Shown piece by piece: positions 1 to 9,626 of a DNA stretch of 40,452 nucleotides. The stretch is from contig CANQLI010000012.1 of assembly GCA_947624675.1 (NCBI GenBank), forward strand, positions 1 through 40,452, in the 5' to 3' direction. Each line of letters starts with the position of its first letter. The stretch's first letter is position 1. Position numbers and translations under genes: made by a program. The stretch is from an uncultured Clostridia bacterium. GTDB lineage: Bacteria > Bacillota > Clostridia > Oscillospirales > Ruminococcaceae. Under the pieces are notes generated by a model. It saw only the letters and a list, made by a program, of their open reading frames with translations. It ran no database searches and was not told the origin of the DNA.

Positions 1-63
1 GCGCCGGGCAATCGCCATGCTGATCTGTCCCGCGCCTGTTACAAGCATAACTTCTTTCTTCAT
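1..63 (-). CDS. SDR-family oxidoreductase, N-terminal fragment
   Basis: Only the first 21 codons are inside the window; the gene continues past its left edge. The visible N-terminus carries TGAGQISMAIARR, the glycine-rich dinucleotide-binding turn of short-chain dehydrogenases. The ATG at 61-63 is preceded by a good AGGAGG site with about 7 bases spacing. It lies 15 bp after the stop of the next aldo/keto reductase, so it is probably the distal gene of the same leftward operon. Substrate cannot be guessed from this fragment. Confidence 0.6.
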   Translation of the reverse strand, partial: MKKEVMLVTGAGQISMAIARR

Positions 64-78
64 CGTGAAAACCTCCTG

Positions 79-1179
79 TTATTGATTGAAATATTGATTG
101 ATTTCTTCCATTCGTTCGCTCTGCCTTGTCTTAAACGGGCAGCGGTTATCGCAGTGGCCGCACCCGATACAGGCATCCGCCTTGATGGTGAGTTTATCGT
201 AGTGGTCAGCGGCCATTTTGTCACCGGCCAGAGCCAGATCATAGTATTTGTTTACAAGTCCAATGTCGATTTCCGCAGGACACGGTTGGCAATGATTGCA
301 GTAAACACAGTTCCCCATAGCCGTAGCAGGAGTAAATTTCCCGATTACGGAATAGTCCTTTTCATTCTCCGGCGCTTCGGCAAAGCCTATAAGTTCCTGC
401 AAATCGGTGAGATTCCGTACACCGGGAACGACTGCAAGCACGCTGGGGCGGTCGAGGGCGTACTGGATACACTGGTATCTTGTCATGGTAACACCGAAAG
501 GCGAGGTTTTTCCGTCCAACAGCTTCCCGCCGTGAAAAGGCTTCATCACCGAAATACCTATACCCATAGCCTCACAACGACGGAACAGTGCTGCCCGCTC
601 GGAATTTGTTCCAATGCCATATTCATCGCCCTGCTCCAAATCGTAAGCGGGATTGATGGAAAACATCATCAAATCCACGGGGATCGTATCAAGCACCCTT
701 TGGGCGACTGACGGCGTGTGTGACGAAAAGCCTAAATGACGCACCTTTCCAGAGGTTTTCAGTTCTTTTATGTAGTCAAGAACGCCCGCAGAAACAAGTT
801 CGTCAAAGTCCTCGTCCTCGTCCACACAATGCAGGAAACCGAAGTCCGCATAATCCGTGCCAAGCGTCTGAATTTCCCAATCAAAAGTATTTTTTATTTT
901 ATCCAAATCTCTCGACCAGCCGTACTCGCCTTCCTCGTTGTAGACCGCGCCGAAGTGGAGTTGGAACATCACCTTTTCCCGCTGACCCGCAATCGCTCTG
1001 CAGAAGGGAGCATATACGTTACGCCCACCGGCACAGAGGTCAAAGAAATTGATCCCATGTTCGATCGCGGTTCGGATAACCTGTTCAATCTCCGTATCGG
1101 AGCAGTTCTGTATTTCGCCCATACCGAGGCCGAGAACACCGATCCTCTCGCCGCCGTGCGGCAACTTTCTGTATTCCAT
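79..1179 (-). CDS. Aldo/keto reductase with C-terminal 2x[4Fe-4S] ferredoxin module
   Basis: A 366-residue protein. The N-terminal two thirds is an aldo/keto reductase barrel: GVLGLGMGEI near the start, INFFDLCAGG (the position of the barrel D...Y motif, with no tyrosine obvious here), and DFGFLHCVD where family members carry the active-site histidine. The C-terminal part has CVYCNHCQPCP and CIGCGHCDNRCP, two clusters typical of 8Fe-8S ferredoxins, so electrons may come from or go to an iron-sulfur pathway. I chose the ATG at 1179, preceded by AAGGAAG, over an upstream ATG at 1203 that overlaps the neighbouring gene. It starts 10 bp after the stop of a related gene, and the two may be a duplicated pair. 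Cytoplasmic; substrate unknown. Confidence 0.85.
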   Translation of the reverse strand: MEYRKLPHGGERIGVLGLGMGEIQNCSDTEIEQVIRTAIEHGINFFDLCAGGRNVYAPFCRAIAGQREKVMFQLHFGAVYNEEGEYGWSRDLDKIKNTFDWEIQTLGTDYADFGFLHCVDEDEDFDELVSAGVLDYIKELKTSGKVRHLGFSSHTPSVAQRVLDTIPVDLMMFSINPAYDLEQGDEYGIGTNSERAALFRRCEAMGIGISVMKPFHGGKLLDGKTSPFGVTMTRYQCIQYALDRPSVLAVVPGVRNLTDLQELIGFAEAPENEKDYSVIGKFTPATAMGNCVYCNHCQPCPAEIDIGLVNKYYDLALAGDKMAADHYDKLTIKADACIGCGHCDNRCPFKTRQSERMEEINQYFNQ

Positions 1180-1189
1180 AATGACTTCC

Positions 1190-2317
1190 TTATGTGCGGT
1201 CAAACTGGGCGGCGCAGTCTTTCAGCCTTGTGATCACATTGATCTGCTGGGGACAGGCCCGCTCGCACTGGCCGCAGGCGATACAATCGGAGGCGCGGCC
1301 CCCGTTCTTTACCGCTTGGGCGTACTGGCGTCTGCCCTCCTCCAACTGCCCCCATACAAGCTGTTGGTTCCGGGCGGCAAAAATCTCAGGAATCGCAATC
1401 TTTTTCGGACAGCCCGCCGTGCAGTAATGGCAGGCGGTGCAGGGAATGGATTTTACGCCGGTCATAATTTCCTGTGCCTTGCGGACGGTGGCCTGTTCCG
1501 CACTGTCCAAAGGCTTGAAAACTTTCATGTAGGAGAGATTGTCCCTCATTTGGTCTATGTTGCTCATACCGGACAGCACCGTAATGATTCCGTCCAGAGA
1601 AGCGGCGTAACGAATCGCCCAAGAAGCAAAGAAAGCGTTCGGATCAGCTTCCCGGAATACCTTTTGTACTGCCGCGGGCGTATTTGCCAACGCGCCGCCT
1701 TTGACCGGCTCCATTACCACGATGGATTTGCCGTGGCGTCTGGCGACCTCATAATTCTCACGGGCCGTCACATCGGGATTTTCCCAATCGGCGTAATTGA
1801 GCTGAAGCTGCACAAACTCGGCGTCTGGGTGGGCGGTAAGCAATTCGTCCAGAATATCCGGCGTGGCATGGAAAGAAAAGCCCCAATGCCGGATCAGTCC
1901 TTTTGCTTTCTGCTCCTTTACAAAATCCCAAATGTGGTATTTGTCATAGGTTTTGTAGTTCCCCGCCTGCAAAGCATGGAGCAGATAGTAGTCGAAATAG
2001 CCCGCGCCGGTTCGCTCCAAACTGGTATAAAACTGTTGCTTGGCGGTCTGCTCATTGTGAGCGCCCATCCATGCGCACAGCTTGGTTGCCAGCGTAAAAC
2101 TTTCACGGGGATAGCGGTCTACCAAAGCCTCTTTCGCGGCCCGTTCAGAATCGCCGCCGTCATACACATAGGCGGTATCAAAATACGTCAGCCCCGCCTC
2201 CATGAACAGATCCACCATCTTTTTGACCTGTTCCACATCAATTTTTCCTCCCCGTTTGGGCAGACGCATTAGGCCAAAACCCAGCTTCGGGGTGTTTTCT
2301 CCAAAATATTGTTCCAT
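1190..2317 (-). CDS. Aldo/keto reductase with C-terminal 2x[4Fe-4S] ferredoxin module
   Basis: A 375-residue paralogue-like neighbour of the gene to its left. It shows KLGFGLMRLPKRGG at the N-terminus, the barrel motif YFDTAYVYDGG, YYLLHALQ with the active-site histidine, and two C-terminal cysteine clusters, CTACHYCTAGCP and CIACGQCERACP. The start at 2317 has CAGGAGG eight bases upstream; a longer reading to 2416 would overlap the flavodoxin gene and lacks support. The flavodoxin gene ends 13 bp upstream. Flavodoxin next to ferredoxin-tailed reductases suggests flavodoxin- or ferredoxin-linked redox chemistry, but this is inference. Confidence 0.87.
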   Translation of the reverse strand: MEQYFGENTPKLGFGLMRLPKRGGKIDVEQVKKMVDLFMEAGLTYFDTAYVYDGGDSERAAKEALVDRYPRESFTLATKLCAWMGAHNEQTAKQQFYTSLERTGAGYFDYYLLHALQAGNYKTYDKYHIWDFVKEQKAKGLIRHWGFSFHATPDILDELLTAHPDAEFVQLQLNYADWENPDVTARENYEVARRHGKSIVVMEPVKGGALANTPAAVQKVFREADPNAFFASWAIRYAASLDGIITVLSGMSNIDQMRDNLSYMKVFKPLDSAEQATVRKAQEIMTGVKSIPCTACHYCTAGCPKKIAIPEIFAARNQQLVWGQLEEGRRQYAQAVKNGGRASDCIACGQCERACPQQINVITRLKDCAAQFDRT

Positions 2318-2330
2318 GGTATCCTCCTGT

Positions 2331-2849
2331 TTACTGTAATGCTTTTTTTGCCCACGCCGCCACTGTGCTTTCAGATCTCGCGGCGTCCGCACCATGAACG
2401 GCAAGTCCTTTTCCAAAGGACGCGCCCTTGCAGATTTTCTTCAGGTCACGTTCGCAGGAACCGAGACCGCTGCCCTCATGGGTCATGACGGCCACTACAT
2501 TTTTGCCGGTGAAATCCAGCCTTTCAAGCTGGGTGAACACCGCCATCGGGAAAGTTCCCCACCAGCAGGGACCGCAGACGAAGATGTTGTCATAGCCCTC
2601 AATGCTGTCCAGATACTTTTTCAGCTCCGGCCTTGCCTGTTCGCGCAGTTCTTTTTTTGCCTCGTCAATGCAGGCATAATAGTCGGCCGCATATTCTTTT
2701 ACCGTCTCGATCTGAAAAAGATCGCCGCCAACTGCCTTCTGAATGAACTCTGCCACGATCTCCGTATTGCCCTTGGCAATATTTTTGATGCTGCCGTTCC
2801 AGTAATTTTCTCCTTTGCGGGAGTAGTAGATGATCAGATTCTTAGCCAT
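2331..2849 (-). CDS. Flavodoxin family protein
   Basis: A 172-residue protein starting MAKNLIIYYSRKGENYW, the first beta strand and phosphate-binding region of flavodoxins, although the classical (S/T)xTGNT loop is diverged and stretched (SRKGEN...KGNTEIV). CGPCWWGTFP matches the FMN-ring-binding region of long-chain flavodoxin-like proteins. Length fits the family. It probably binds FMN and shuttles electrons for the iron-sulfur aldo/keto reductases downstream. The start has AGGAGG (within AATTTTAGGAGGAATT) at good spacing. Cytoplasmic. Confidence 0.85.
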   Translation of the reverse strand: MAKNLIIYYSRKGENYWNGSIKNIAKGNTEIVAEFIQKAVGGDLFQIETVKEYAADYYACIDEAKKELREQARPELKKYLDSIEGYDNIFVCGPCWWGTFPMAVFTQLERLDFTGKNVVAVMTHEGSGLGSCERDLKKICKGASFGKGLAVHGADAARSESTVAAWAKKALQ

Positions 2850-2876
2850 GATAAATTCCTCCTAAAATTTTTTGTT

Positions 2877-3875
<999 letters not shown>

Positions 3876-4244
3876 TTAAAATGTTGACACAGCGGCCTCC
3901 GTGATCCGCCATGTGTTTTCACTATGAGCCAGCGTCATTCGGATATACAGCCTCCATGTGTGGCGACCTCCGCCAAAAACTGCGGCATTTACAATGCTTT
4001 TTCCGTGCAGTGTCGCATTTTCCCCATGAATTTCTGTTTTTATCTCCTGATGAGCCGTGGAATAGTAGTTCAGAGTTCCATCTTCTACGGAGCGGATAAA
4101 CACTTCTTTGGATTGCCGCATACCCGTCATGTGGATCAACACGAAGCTGTCATCGAGGACCTCGGAAAGAAGCCTGCCGTCTTTCCGTACCATGCCGTCA
4201 TACATCTGCCGGTAACAGTTTTCTATCTTTTTCTGTTCGGTCAC
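3876..4244 (-). CDS. NTF2-like / SnoaL-type small protein
   Basis: About 122 residues with the pattern of nuclear-transport-factor-2-like proteins: an N-terminal helix (KKIENCYRQMYDGMVRKDGRLLSEVLDDSFVLIHMTG), then alternating strands ending HTWRLYIRMTLAHSENTWRITEAAVSTF. Such proteins form cone-shaped pockets and act as small enzymes or ligand binders; no catalytic residues can be assigned. Start choice: ATG codons at 4262 and 4259 have only a weak AAAGAAG upstream, whereas a GTG at 4244 has GGGAGG seven bases before it, so GTG is preferred. It is first in the leftward redox cluster. Confidence 0.7.
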   Translation of the reverse strand: MTEQKKIENCYRQMYDGMVRKDGRLLSEVLDDSFVLIHMTGMRQSKEVFIRSVEDGTLNYYSTAHQEIKTEIHGENATLHGKSIVNAAVFGGGRHTWRLYIRMTLAHSENTWRITEAAVSTF

Positions 4245-4348
4245 TGCTTCGCCTCCCATCATCTTCTTTACAATTCATATTGTACGGATTTTCGTTCCAA
4301 AGAGCAATTCGGATTTCGGGGCTTATCTATAAGTAAATGCTAATATGA

Positions 4349-4372
4349 AAAAGAGCCTGCATTGGCAGGCTT
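4349..4372 (-). terminator. Orphan leftward intrinsic terminator
   Basis: Read on the minus strand, AGCCTGC-CAAT-GCAGGCT makes a 7-bp stem followed by CTTTTTC. A terminator in this direction should close a leftward gene lying to the right, yet the next gene is rightward. It may be a remnant of a rearrangement, or it may isolate the leftward cluster from antisense transcription. Confidence 0.45.
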
Positions 4373-4513
4373 TCGCTGTTGCGTCAATTAGACGGGGAAG
4401 GCCCCACAAAATCCACTTCTGATTAAGGGCCAGATGGAGCTTCATTATTATAGACGACCAGTAGCAAGACGCAGAGAGAATAAAGAGAATTTCTTATATT
4501 CATTCACCGAGTA

Positions 4514-4542
4514 TTGACCTTTCAAATAGATAGTGTTATACT
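4514..4542 (+). promoter_or_regulatory. Sigma-A-type promoter of the chimeric GPx-HsdS gene
   Basis: TTGACC (4514-4519), 17-bp spacer, TATACT (4537-4542), about 45 bp before the start codon. This was presumably the original promoter of the glutathione peroxidase gene and now drives the fusion. Confidence 0.75.
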
Positions 4543-4590
4543 ATCAATATTGCAAGATTAAATCTTGCGAAAATGAACGGAGGTAACGGT

Positions 4591-5520
4591 ATGAGCATCT
4601 ACGATTTCAAAATCAAAGCACAGGACGGAAGCGAGGTGGCACTTTCCGATTACAAAGGGAAAGTTCTTCTCATTGTTAACACGGCGACCGGGTGCGGATT
4701 TACACCGCAGTATGACGAGCTTCAAGACCTGTATGAGCTTCATCAGAAGGACGGGTTGGAGATCCTCGATTTCCCCTGCAATCAGTTCGGGGAGCAGGCT
4801 CCGGGCAGCGACGAGGAAATTCACAGCTTCTGCACCGGACGGTATGGCATCACCTTTCCGCAGCTCCCCGATGAGGGAACGGGAGAAGAGCTTTACCGCA
4901 AAATCCAGTCGGAAAAGCAGGCGCTCATCAAGGCAGGAAAAATTAAAAAGGAAAAGCCCCTGCCTGAAATCTCGGACGACGAAAAGCCGTTTGATATTCC
5001 CGAAAGCTGGAGGTGGGTGAGACTGGGGAGCCTTCTTGAAAAACTTGTTGATGGCACGCATAGAACCCCTAAATACACGCTTTCGGGTATACCGTTTGTA
5101 TCTGTTACAAATATGAGCAGCGGAAAATTAGACTTGTCAAATACAAAATTTATTTCTGAAGAAGAACATCAGGAGTTATGGAAAAGATGTAATCCAGAGC
5201 GGAATGATATACTTCTTTCAAAAGTCGGAACCACCGGCGTTCCTGCTATTGTAGATACAGATATACAATTCAGTCTTTTTGTCAGCGTTGCGCTGCTCAA
5301 ATTCAATAAACAGCTTTTAGATATTGATTTTCTTGTATATGCCATTTTGACGCCTGACTTTCAAAGGCAGTGTCAGGAACACACAAGAGGGATTGGCAAC
5401 AAAAACTGGGTCATTGTTGATATTGCAAATACGGTGTTTCCCCTCCCACCCCTCATCGAGCAGAAGCGCATTGTTGCAAAGCTTGAGGAACTGCTGCCGC
5501 TGTGTGAAAAATTAAAATGA
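4591..5520 (+). CDS. Chimera: glutathione peroxidase N-terminus fused to HsdS C-terminal half
   Basis: A 309-residue in-frame fusion. Residues 1-90 are a glutathione peroxidase: SIYDFKIKAQDGSEV, NTATGCGFTPQY with the peroxidatic Cys near residue 35, and FPCNQFGEQAPGSDEEI. At YGITFPQ the sequence switches to a Type I restriction specificity subunit: GTGEELYRKIQSEKQ, KPFDIPESWRWVRLGSL (central conserved helix and entry to a target-recognition domain), one recognition domain, then PLPPLIEQKRIVAKLEELLPLCEKL. The peroxidase has lost its C-terminal half, including the conserved Trp/Asn region, so peroxidase activity is unlikely. The HsdS part has one recognition domain and no hsdM or hsdR nearby. 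Start at 4591 follows ACGGAGG; an in-frame ATG at 4573 is less well placed. GPx and HsdS identities are secure; function of the hybrid is unknown. Confidence 0.85.
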   Translation: MSIYDFKIKAQDGSEVALSDYKGKVLLIVNTATGCGFTPQYDELQDLYELHQKDGLEILDFPCNQFGEQAPGSDEEIHSFCTGRYGITFPQLPDEGTGEELYRKIQSEKQALIKAGKIKKEKPLPEISDDEKPFDIPESWRWVRLGSLLEKLVDGTHRTPKYTLSGIPFVSVTNMSSGKLDLSNTKFISEEEHQELWKRCNPERNDILLSKVGTTGVPAIVDTDIQFSLFVSVALLKFNKQLLDIDFLVYAILTPDFQRQCQEHTRGIGNKNWVIVDIANTVFPLPPLIEQKRIVAKLEELLPLCEKLK

Positions 5521-5529
5521 GGTAAAAAA

Positions 5530-6565
5530 ATGAACGATAATAAAGAATGCCCTCTATGTGGAGGATCTGCATATTTTCAGTCTGATTATCAGCGTGATTT
5601 GGCATTTTATATCTGTCCTGTATGTGGACGTTTTGAACATAAAATTCTTGGTAATGAGCGTAATAGATTTAGCAGAAACAAAGTTGCTTCTTACGTATTT
5701 TACAATAGGTTTTTAGCCAGTTCTTTTCCATCCGAATATAGATATCATACTTTTCGCACAAAGGAAGAGTGCGATAAATATAACAAAGCTTTTGATAAAG
5801 GGAATAATGTCAAAGGTCGACCAGTGCATATGGATAATGACTTGATTGATGCGTGGTATCCAAAAACATTTTCTGAACGTATAGATTACATCATTAAATA
5901 TCTTGGTACACATATTGAACATATCGGACAGCAAATCGCATTTTCTTACCCCGAAATGCTTAGTTTACTTTTCATTGATAGAAAAGAGCTTATTGAAACC
6001 TATACTAAAAGAGAATGGATACAAAGGGATAAAGACACTTGTAAATCTGAAGCGAAATATATTGGATTCATTGGTCGATTCAAACACTATTCAGTATAGT
6101 TTCGGTACAGAAGATGAAAAAGCTGTTTTTATTACGCTTACACCCAAAGGATATGCCCGTGTTGATGAGTTACAAAAAAATACCGCATACGGGAAAGCCG
6201 TGTTAGTTGCAATGAAATTTGGTAACGATACGATTCTGTTGCGAGAAGCTATACGAAAAGGAATTATAAATGCCGGATATGTTGCCGTGTTTATTGATGA
6301 AGTTCAGTATAATGATTTTATTGCGCCGGAACTGCTGAAACACATTCGTGATAGCAAATTCGTAGTCGTTGATCTGACACACCAGAATAACGGTGCGTAC
6401 TTTGAAGAGGGATACGCAATGGGGCTCGGAAATCCTGTTATTCAGCTCTGTAAGCAGGATACGACACTACATTTTGATATCGCACAGAAAAACACAATTA
6501 TGTGGCAAGTCGAAGACTATATCCCAGACAAGCTCTGTAATAGGATTAAAGCAACGATAGATTGA
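5530..6565 (+). pseudogene. Zinc-ribbon + nucleoside deoxyribosyltransferase-like protein, frameshifted
   Basis: The first frame (5530-6099) opens with CPLCGG...CPVCGRF, a four-Cys zinc ribbon, followed by a helical region. The conserved remainder lies in the +1 frame up to 6565: ITLTPKGYARVDELQK (winged-helix-like linker) and then a Rossmann-like domain with GKAVLVAMKF, FVVVDLTHQNNGAYFEEGYAMGLGNPVIQLC and TIMWQVEDY. That last domain matches the deoxyribosyltransferase/TIR-like (DRHyd-type) effector family known from prokaryotic conflict genes. Joined together they give about 345 residues, a plausible full-length protein. The frame must change somewhere around 5990-6100. It may be inactivated, a sequencing error, or less likely a programmed shift; I see no clear slippery heptamer. 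It sits 9 bp after the chimeric HsdS gene. Confidence 0.7.
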
Positions 6566-6629
6566 GAAACCTTATTCATTCGAAGACTATAAACAGTCAA
6601 CATTGCTGTATTAAAAGGAGCATATAAAA

Positions 6630-9623
6630 ATGAAAATTGCGATTGTTCATTTAAGCGATTTCCATATTAACGCCGGAGAACGATTTTTATCACAAAAAAT
6701 AGAGGGCATTTTGTCAGCATTAAATATTCTTGGAAAAGTAGATGACTATATTGTTGTCTTTTCCGGAGATTTATCATATTCTGGACAGGTAAATGAATTC
6801 AAGAGTTCAAGATATTTGTTTGGAAAAATAATCAGTGGCATCAAGCAAAAGAACGACAATAAATTTGTCAACTTATTTATGGTTCCAGGAAATCACGACT
6901 TATGCCTTACTAAAAACGAACGTAATAGGAAAGATATACAGGTTCACTATGACAACGGAACAATTTCGGAATTGCTTCCGGCTGAAAAATCATATTTGGA
7001 GAACTATTATTTATACTCAAATGCTAACGGGAAAATACCGTATGATATTTTCTTGAACAAAAGATATTGCACTTTCGACGAATATAAAATGCAATTCAAC
7101 TTGATTAATACGGCACCGTTTTCGACTCTTCAGCCAGATGACAAAGAACTGCATTATTTCCCGGAAGATAAAATCAATTTGTTGTCACGATCTGCAGATA
7201 CAAATTTATGCATTACAATTATGCACCACAGTTATGAGTGGTTTAACTGGAATTACAAATCCAACTTAGAAAAGGCTATTATTGACAATTCTGAGTTGCT
7301 TTTATATGGTCACGATCATAGGGAACATACCACGTCATTATCTATTGATAATAGTTTAGATACGTGGATTTCGTCAGCGGGTGAGATGAAATTCTCCTCG
7401 CTCGATGCAGAAGATTCCTTTAATTCCATTGTAATTGATACTGAAACAAATTCCTTTGATGGATATGTTTTTAATTGGGATAAAAAAACACATATTTATA
7501 TACACAAACTTGTTGCATCTCAGAAAAGTTTGCAAAACCATTCGTCTAAACTTATGCCTTTACCCAGCTTTATAAAAGGCATTAAACAGGATAACTATAA
7601 TCAATCCGATGATTTTACTAAATATTTTGTATTTCCAAAGTTGGTATCAAAGTCTCAAAATGAATACAATAAAAACGAGATAGTCGCTAATGTCGAGGAA
7701 TTAACCGATTTGTTAAACGAAAAGAAGAAAATCATCATTAGTGGTGCAACAAACTCCGGCAAAACAACATTGTTAAAATACTTGTATTGCACATTAACAA
7801 ATAAAAAGATTCCATTATATTTAAGTGCAGATGCAAGACCAAATATAAAGGCACACAATTTTATTAAACATCTCTTTGAAGAAGAATACGGCGAAGATTC
7901 ATCTCTGTTTGAAAGATACCAACAGATGGAGCTGGATAAAAAAGTGTTAATTGTAGATGGCTGGGATTTACTAAATGCCAAAGGTCAAAATTCCATTATA
8001 CATAAAATCGAAGAATCATTTGGTTATGTAATAATTAGTGTTAGCAACTCTCGGACAAATATAGTAGACGAAATCAAAGGTGAACTTGATGAATCGACAC
8101 CATACTATGAGCTACACATCAAACCCTTCTTCACAGAAAAAAGAAATGAATTGGTTCGTAATATTTGTCTTCAAAAAAGCACATTTAATGACGACGCTGC
8201 AATAAATGTTAATCGATTAATTGATAGTCTTGTCCAGAATAATAGCGGATTGTTTTCCTTAAACCCTGCATTCATTGTTAGATATACAAATTGTTTTATT
8301 CAGGATCCATATCAAGATTATACTAAAGGAGAAGCGGTCTTTAGTAAAATTTTTGAGTTTGAGTTGAATCAATCGATAATTAAATTTGCTAAACGACAGG
8401 ACGCAGATGAGTTGTTCACGGCTTTTGAGGAAATAGCCGGCTATATGTATGCTAATAAAAAAGATGAACTTCCAGTCGAAGAAGTCCGAGCCATAATTGA
8501 TAGTTACAATAGTATTTATGGTGAACACGTTAATGTAAGAGATGTCATTGACATTGGTAAAAAAGCTAAAATATTACGAGAAACTGAGGAACTATCGGTA
8601 TACTTTCTTAACAAAAATCATTTGTCATATTTTATTGCCAAATATTTAATTAGAGCTTCACAAGGAGAACCGACAGATACAAGTGGTATTGAATATGCCT
8701 TAGAGAATATTTGCTTTGGAATAAATTCTGATATTGTGCTGTTTATTTCCTACATACTGAACAACACAAGAATTCTTGCTTCCATAAGCAACTATGCTGG
8801 TGAATTACTGGAACCTTGGGACGCACTTAGTTTCTCTGATAAAAACATATCAATAATTCACAATGTTCCATTGAAACAAATTAATCCTCCTTCGGAAGAA
8901 GAAAGGAAGAAATATGATGATACTAAAGAAAAATCAGAAGAAATAAACTATTCGGAAGACACCATCGAAGCAAAAGGTCTGTTTGATTACGATGACGGCG
9001 ATATTGATAGATACCAATATAGGCTTGTACGTGCAATAAAATATACTGAAATGATTTGTAAGGCACTTCCGGCTTTTCACAATACACTTAAGATTAGCCA
9101 GAAGAACGAATTGGTTGATTCTGTATATTTATATCCACGCAAAATTGTTTATGCCCTATTACGTCCGTTGGATATGAATATCAAAGACCTGTGTGGGGAT
9201 ATTATTGAATACGCTAAGCAGAACGAAAAAAAGAAAAAGGATGGCAGCGAATATACCGAAACTGATATTATGAAAATGTTTAATGATTCTGCTCGAGCTG
9301 TAATGCTCAGTATGTTCGACCATTTTTCTGAACTTGCTACAAGCCCAAAATCGTATGAATTGCTCATTAATAAAAAGGCTGAGGATATGAGTGAACATAT
9401 AGAAAGATTGCTGATAATCGAAAGTACAGGCAATACTGATTACCTGACAAAAGAAGCAGAATCATTACTTAAAGAATGCCAAGGAACAGAGTATGATACA
9501 ATGATACGGTTAGTGGTTCGTAAACATTTATTAACTCATAGGGAACTGCCGTTCAGTAAGAAACAACAAGTAGTTGATAGAATCTTTGGACAAGGGTATA
9601 GAAAATATTTCCTTATGAGTTAA
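6630..9623 (+). CDS. Metallophosphoesterase-STAND-like NTPase (candidate antiphage protein)
   Basis: 997 residues. N-terminal calcineurin-like phosphoesterase: LSDFHI, FSGDLSYSG, MVPGNHDL, IMHHSYEW and YGHDHREH (about residue 227), so all five metal-binding motifs are present and the domain should be active. A P-loop NTPase follows: GATNSGKTTLL (Walker A, residues 372-382) and KVLIVDGWDLL (Walker B). The remaining ~500 residues are helix-rich with no motif I recognise, as expected for a sensor region. This effector + NTPase + long helical tail order is that of STAND defence proteins such as Avs, but with a phosphoesterase effector. AAAAGGAG precedes the ATG. AT-rich and unlike the GC-rich DNA to its left. 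Defence role is inference from architecture and neighbours. Confidence 0.8.
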   Translation: MKIAIVHLSDFHINAGERFLSQKIEGILSALNILGKVDDYIVVFSGDLSYSGQVNEFKSSRYLFGKIISGIKQKNDNKFVNLFMVPGNHDLCLTKNERNRKDIQVHYDNGTISELLPAEKSYLENYYLYSNANGKIPYDIFLNKRYCTFDEYKMQFNLINTAPFSTLQPDDKELHYFPEDKINLLSRSADTNLCITIMHHSYEWFNWNYKSNLEKAIIDNSELLLYGHDHREHTTSLSIDNSLDTWISSAGEMKFSSLDAEDSFNSIVIDTETNSFDGYVFNWDKKTHIYIHKLVASQKSLQNHSSKLMPLPSFIKGIKQDNYNQSDDFTKYFVFPKLVSKSQNEYNKNEIVANVEELTDLLNEKKKIIISGATNSGKTTLLKYLYCTLTNKKIPLYLSADARPNIKAHNFIKHLFEEEYGEDSSLFERYQQMELDKKVLIVDGWDLLNAKGQNSIIHKIEESFGYVIISVSNSRTNIVDEIKGELDESTPYYELHIKPFFTEKRNELVRNICLQKSTFNDDAAINVNRLIDSLVQNNSGLFSLNPAFIVRYTNCFIQDPYQDYTKGEAVFSKIFEFELNQSIIKFAKRQDADELFTAFEEIAGYMYANKKDELPVEEVRAIIDSYNSIYGEHVNVRDVIDIGKKAKILRETEELSVYFLNKNHLSYFIAKYLIRASQGEPTDTSGIEYALENICFGINSDIVLFISYILNNTRILASISNYAGELLEPWDALSFSDKNISIIHNVPLKQINPPSEEERKKYDDTKEKSEEINYSEDTIEAKGLFDYDDGDIDRYQYRLVRAIKYTEMICKALPAFHNTLKISQKNELVDSVYLYPRKIVYALLRPLDMNIKDLCGDIIEYAKQNEKKKKDGSEYTETDIMKMFNDSARAVMLSMFDHFSELATSPKSYELLINKKAEDMSEHIERLLIIESTGNTDYLTKEAESLLKECQGTEYDTMIRLVVRKHLLTHRELPFSKKQQVVDRIFGQGYRKYFLMS

Positions 9624-9626
9624 GAA

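Larger units (their letters stand above)
4263..4590. other. Divergent intergenic region, probable island edge
   Basis: Non-coding, 328 bp, between the leftward redox cluster and the rightward chimeric gene. It contains a hairpin at 4349-4367 and a strong rightward promoter at 4514-4542, both listed separately. I see no convincing short gene. GC content falls after the following gene. Confidence 0.5.

Noticed and set aside
82-2272. Long open frames on the plus strand opposite the aldo/keto reductases
   Set aside because: They lie antisense to genes with clear motifs, have no ribosome-binding sites and resemble no family; high GC keeps antisense frames open.
5903-6099. The second frame's upstream ATG at 5903 as a separate gene start
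   Set aside because: Up to about 6050 the second frame is a shadow of the zinc-ribbon protein's frame, and no ribosome-binding site precedes 5903; a frameshift explains the layout better.
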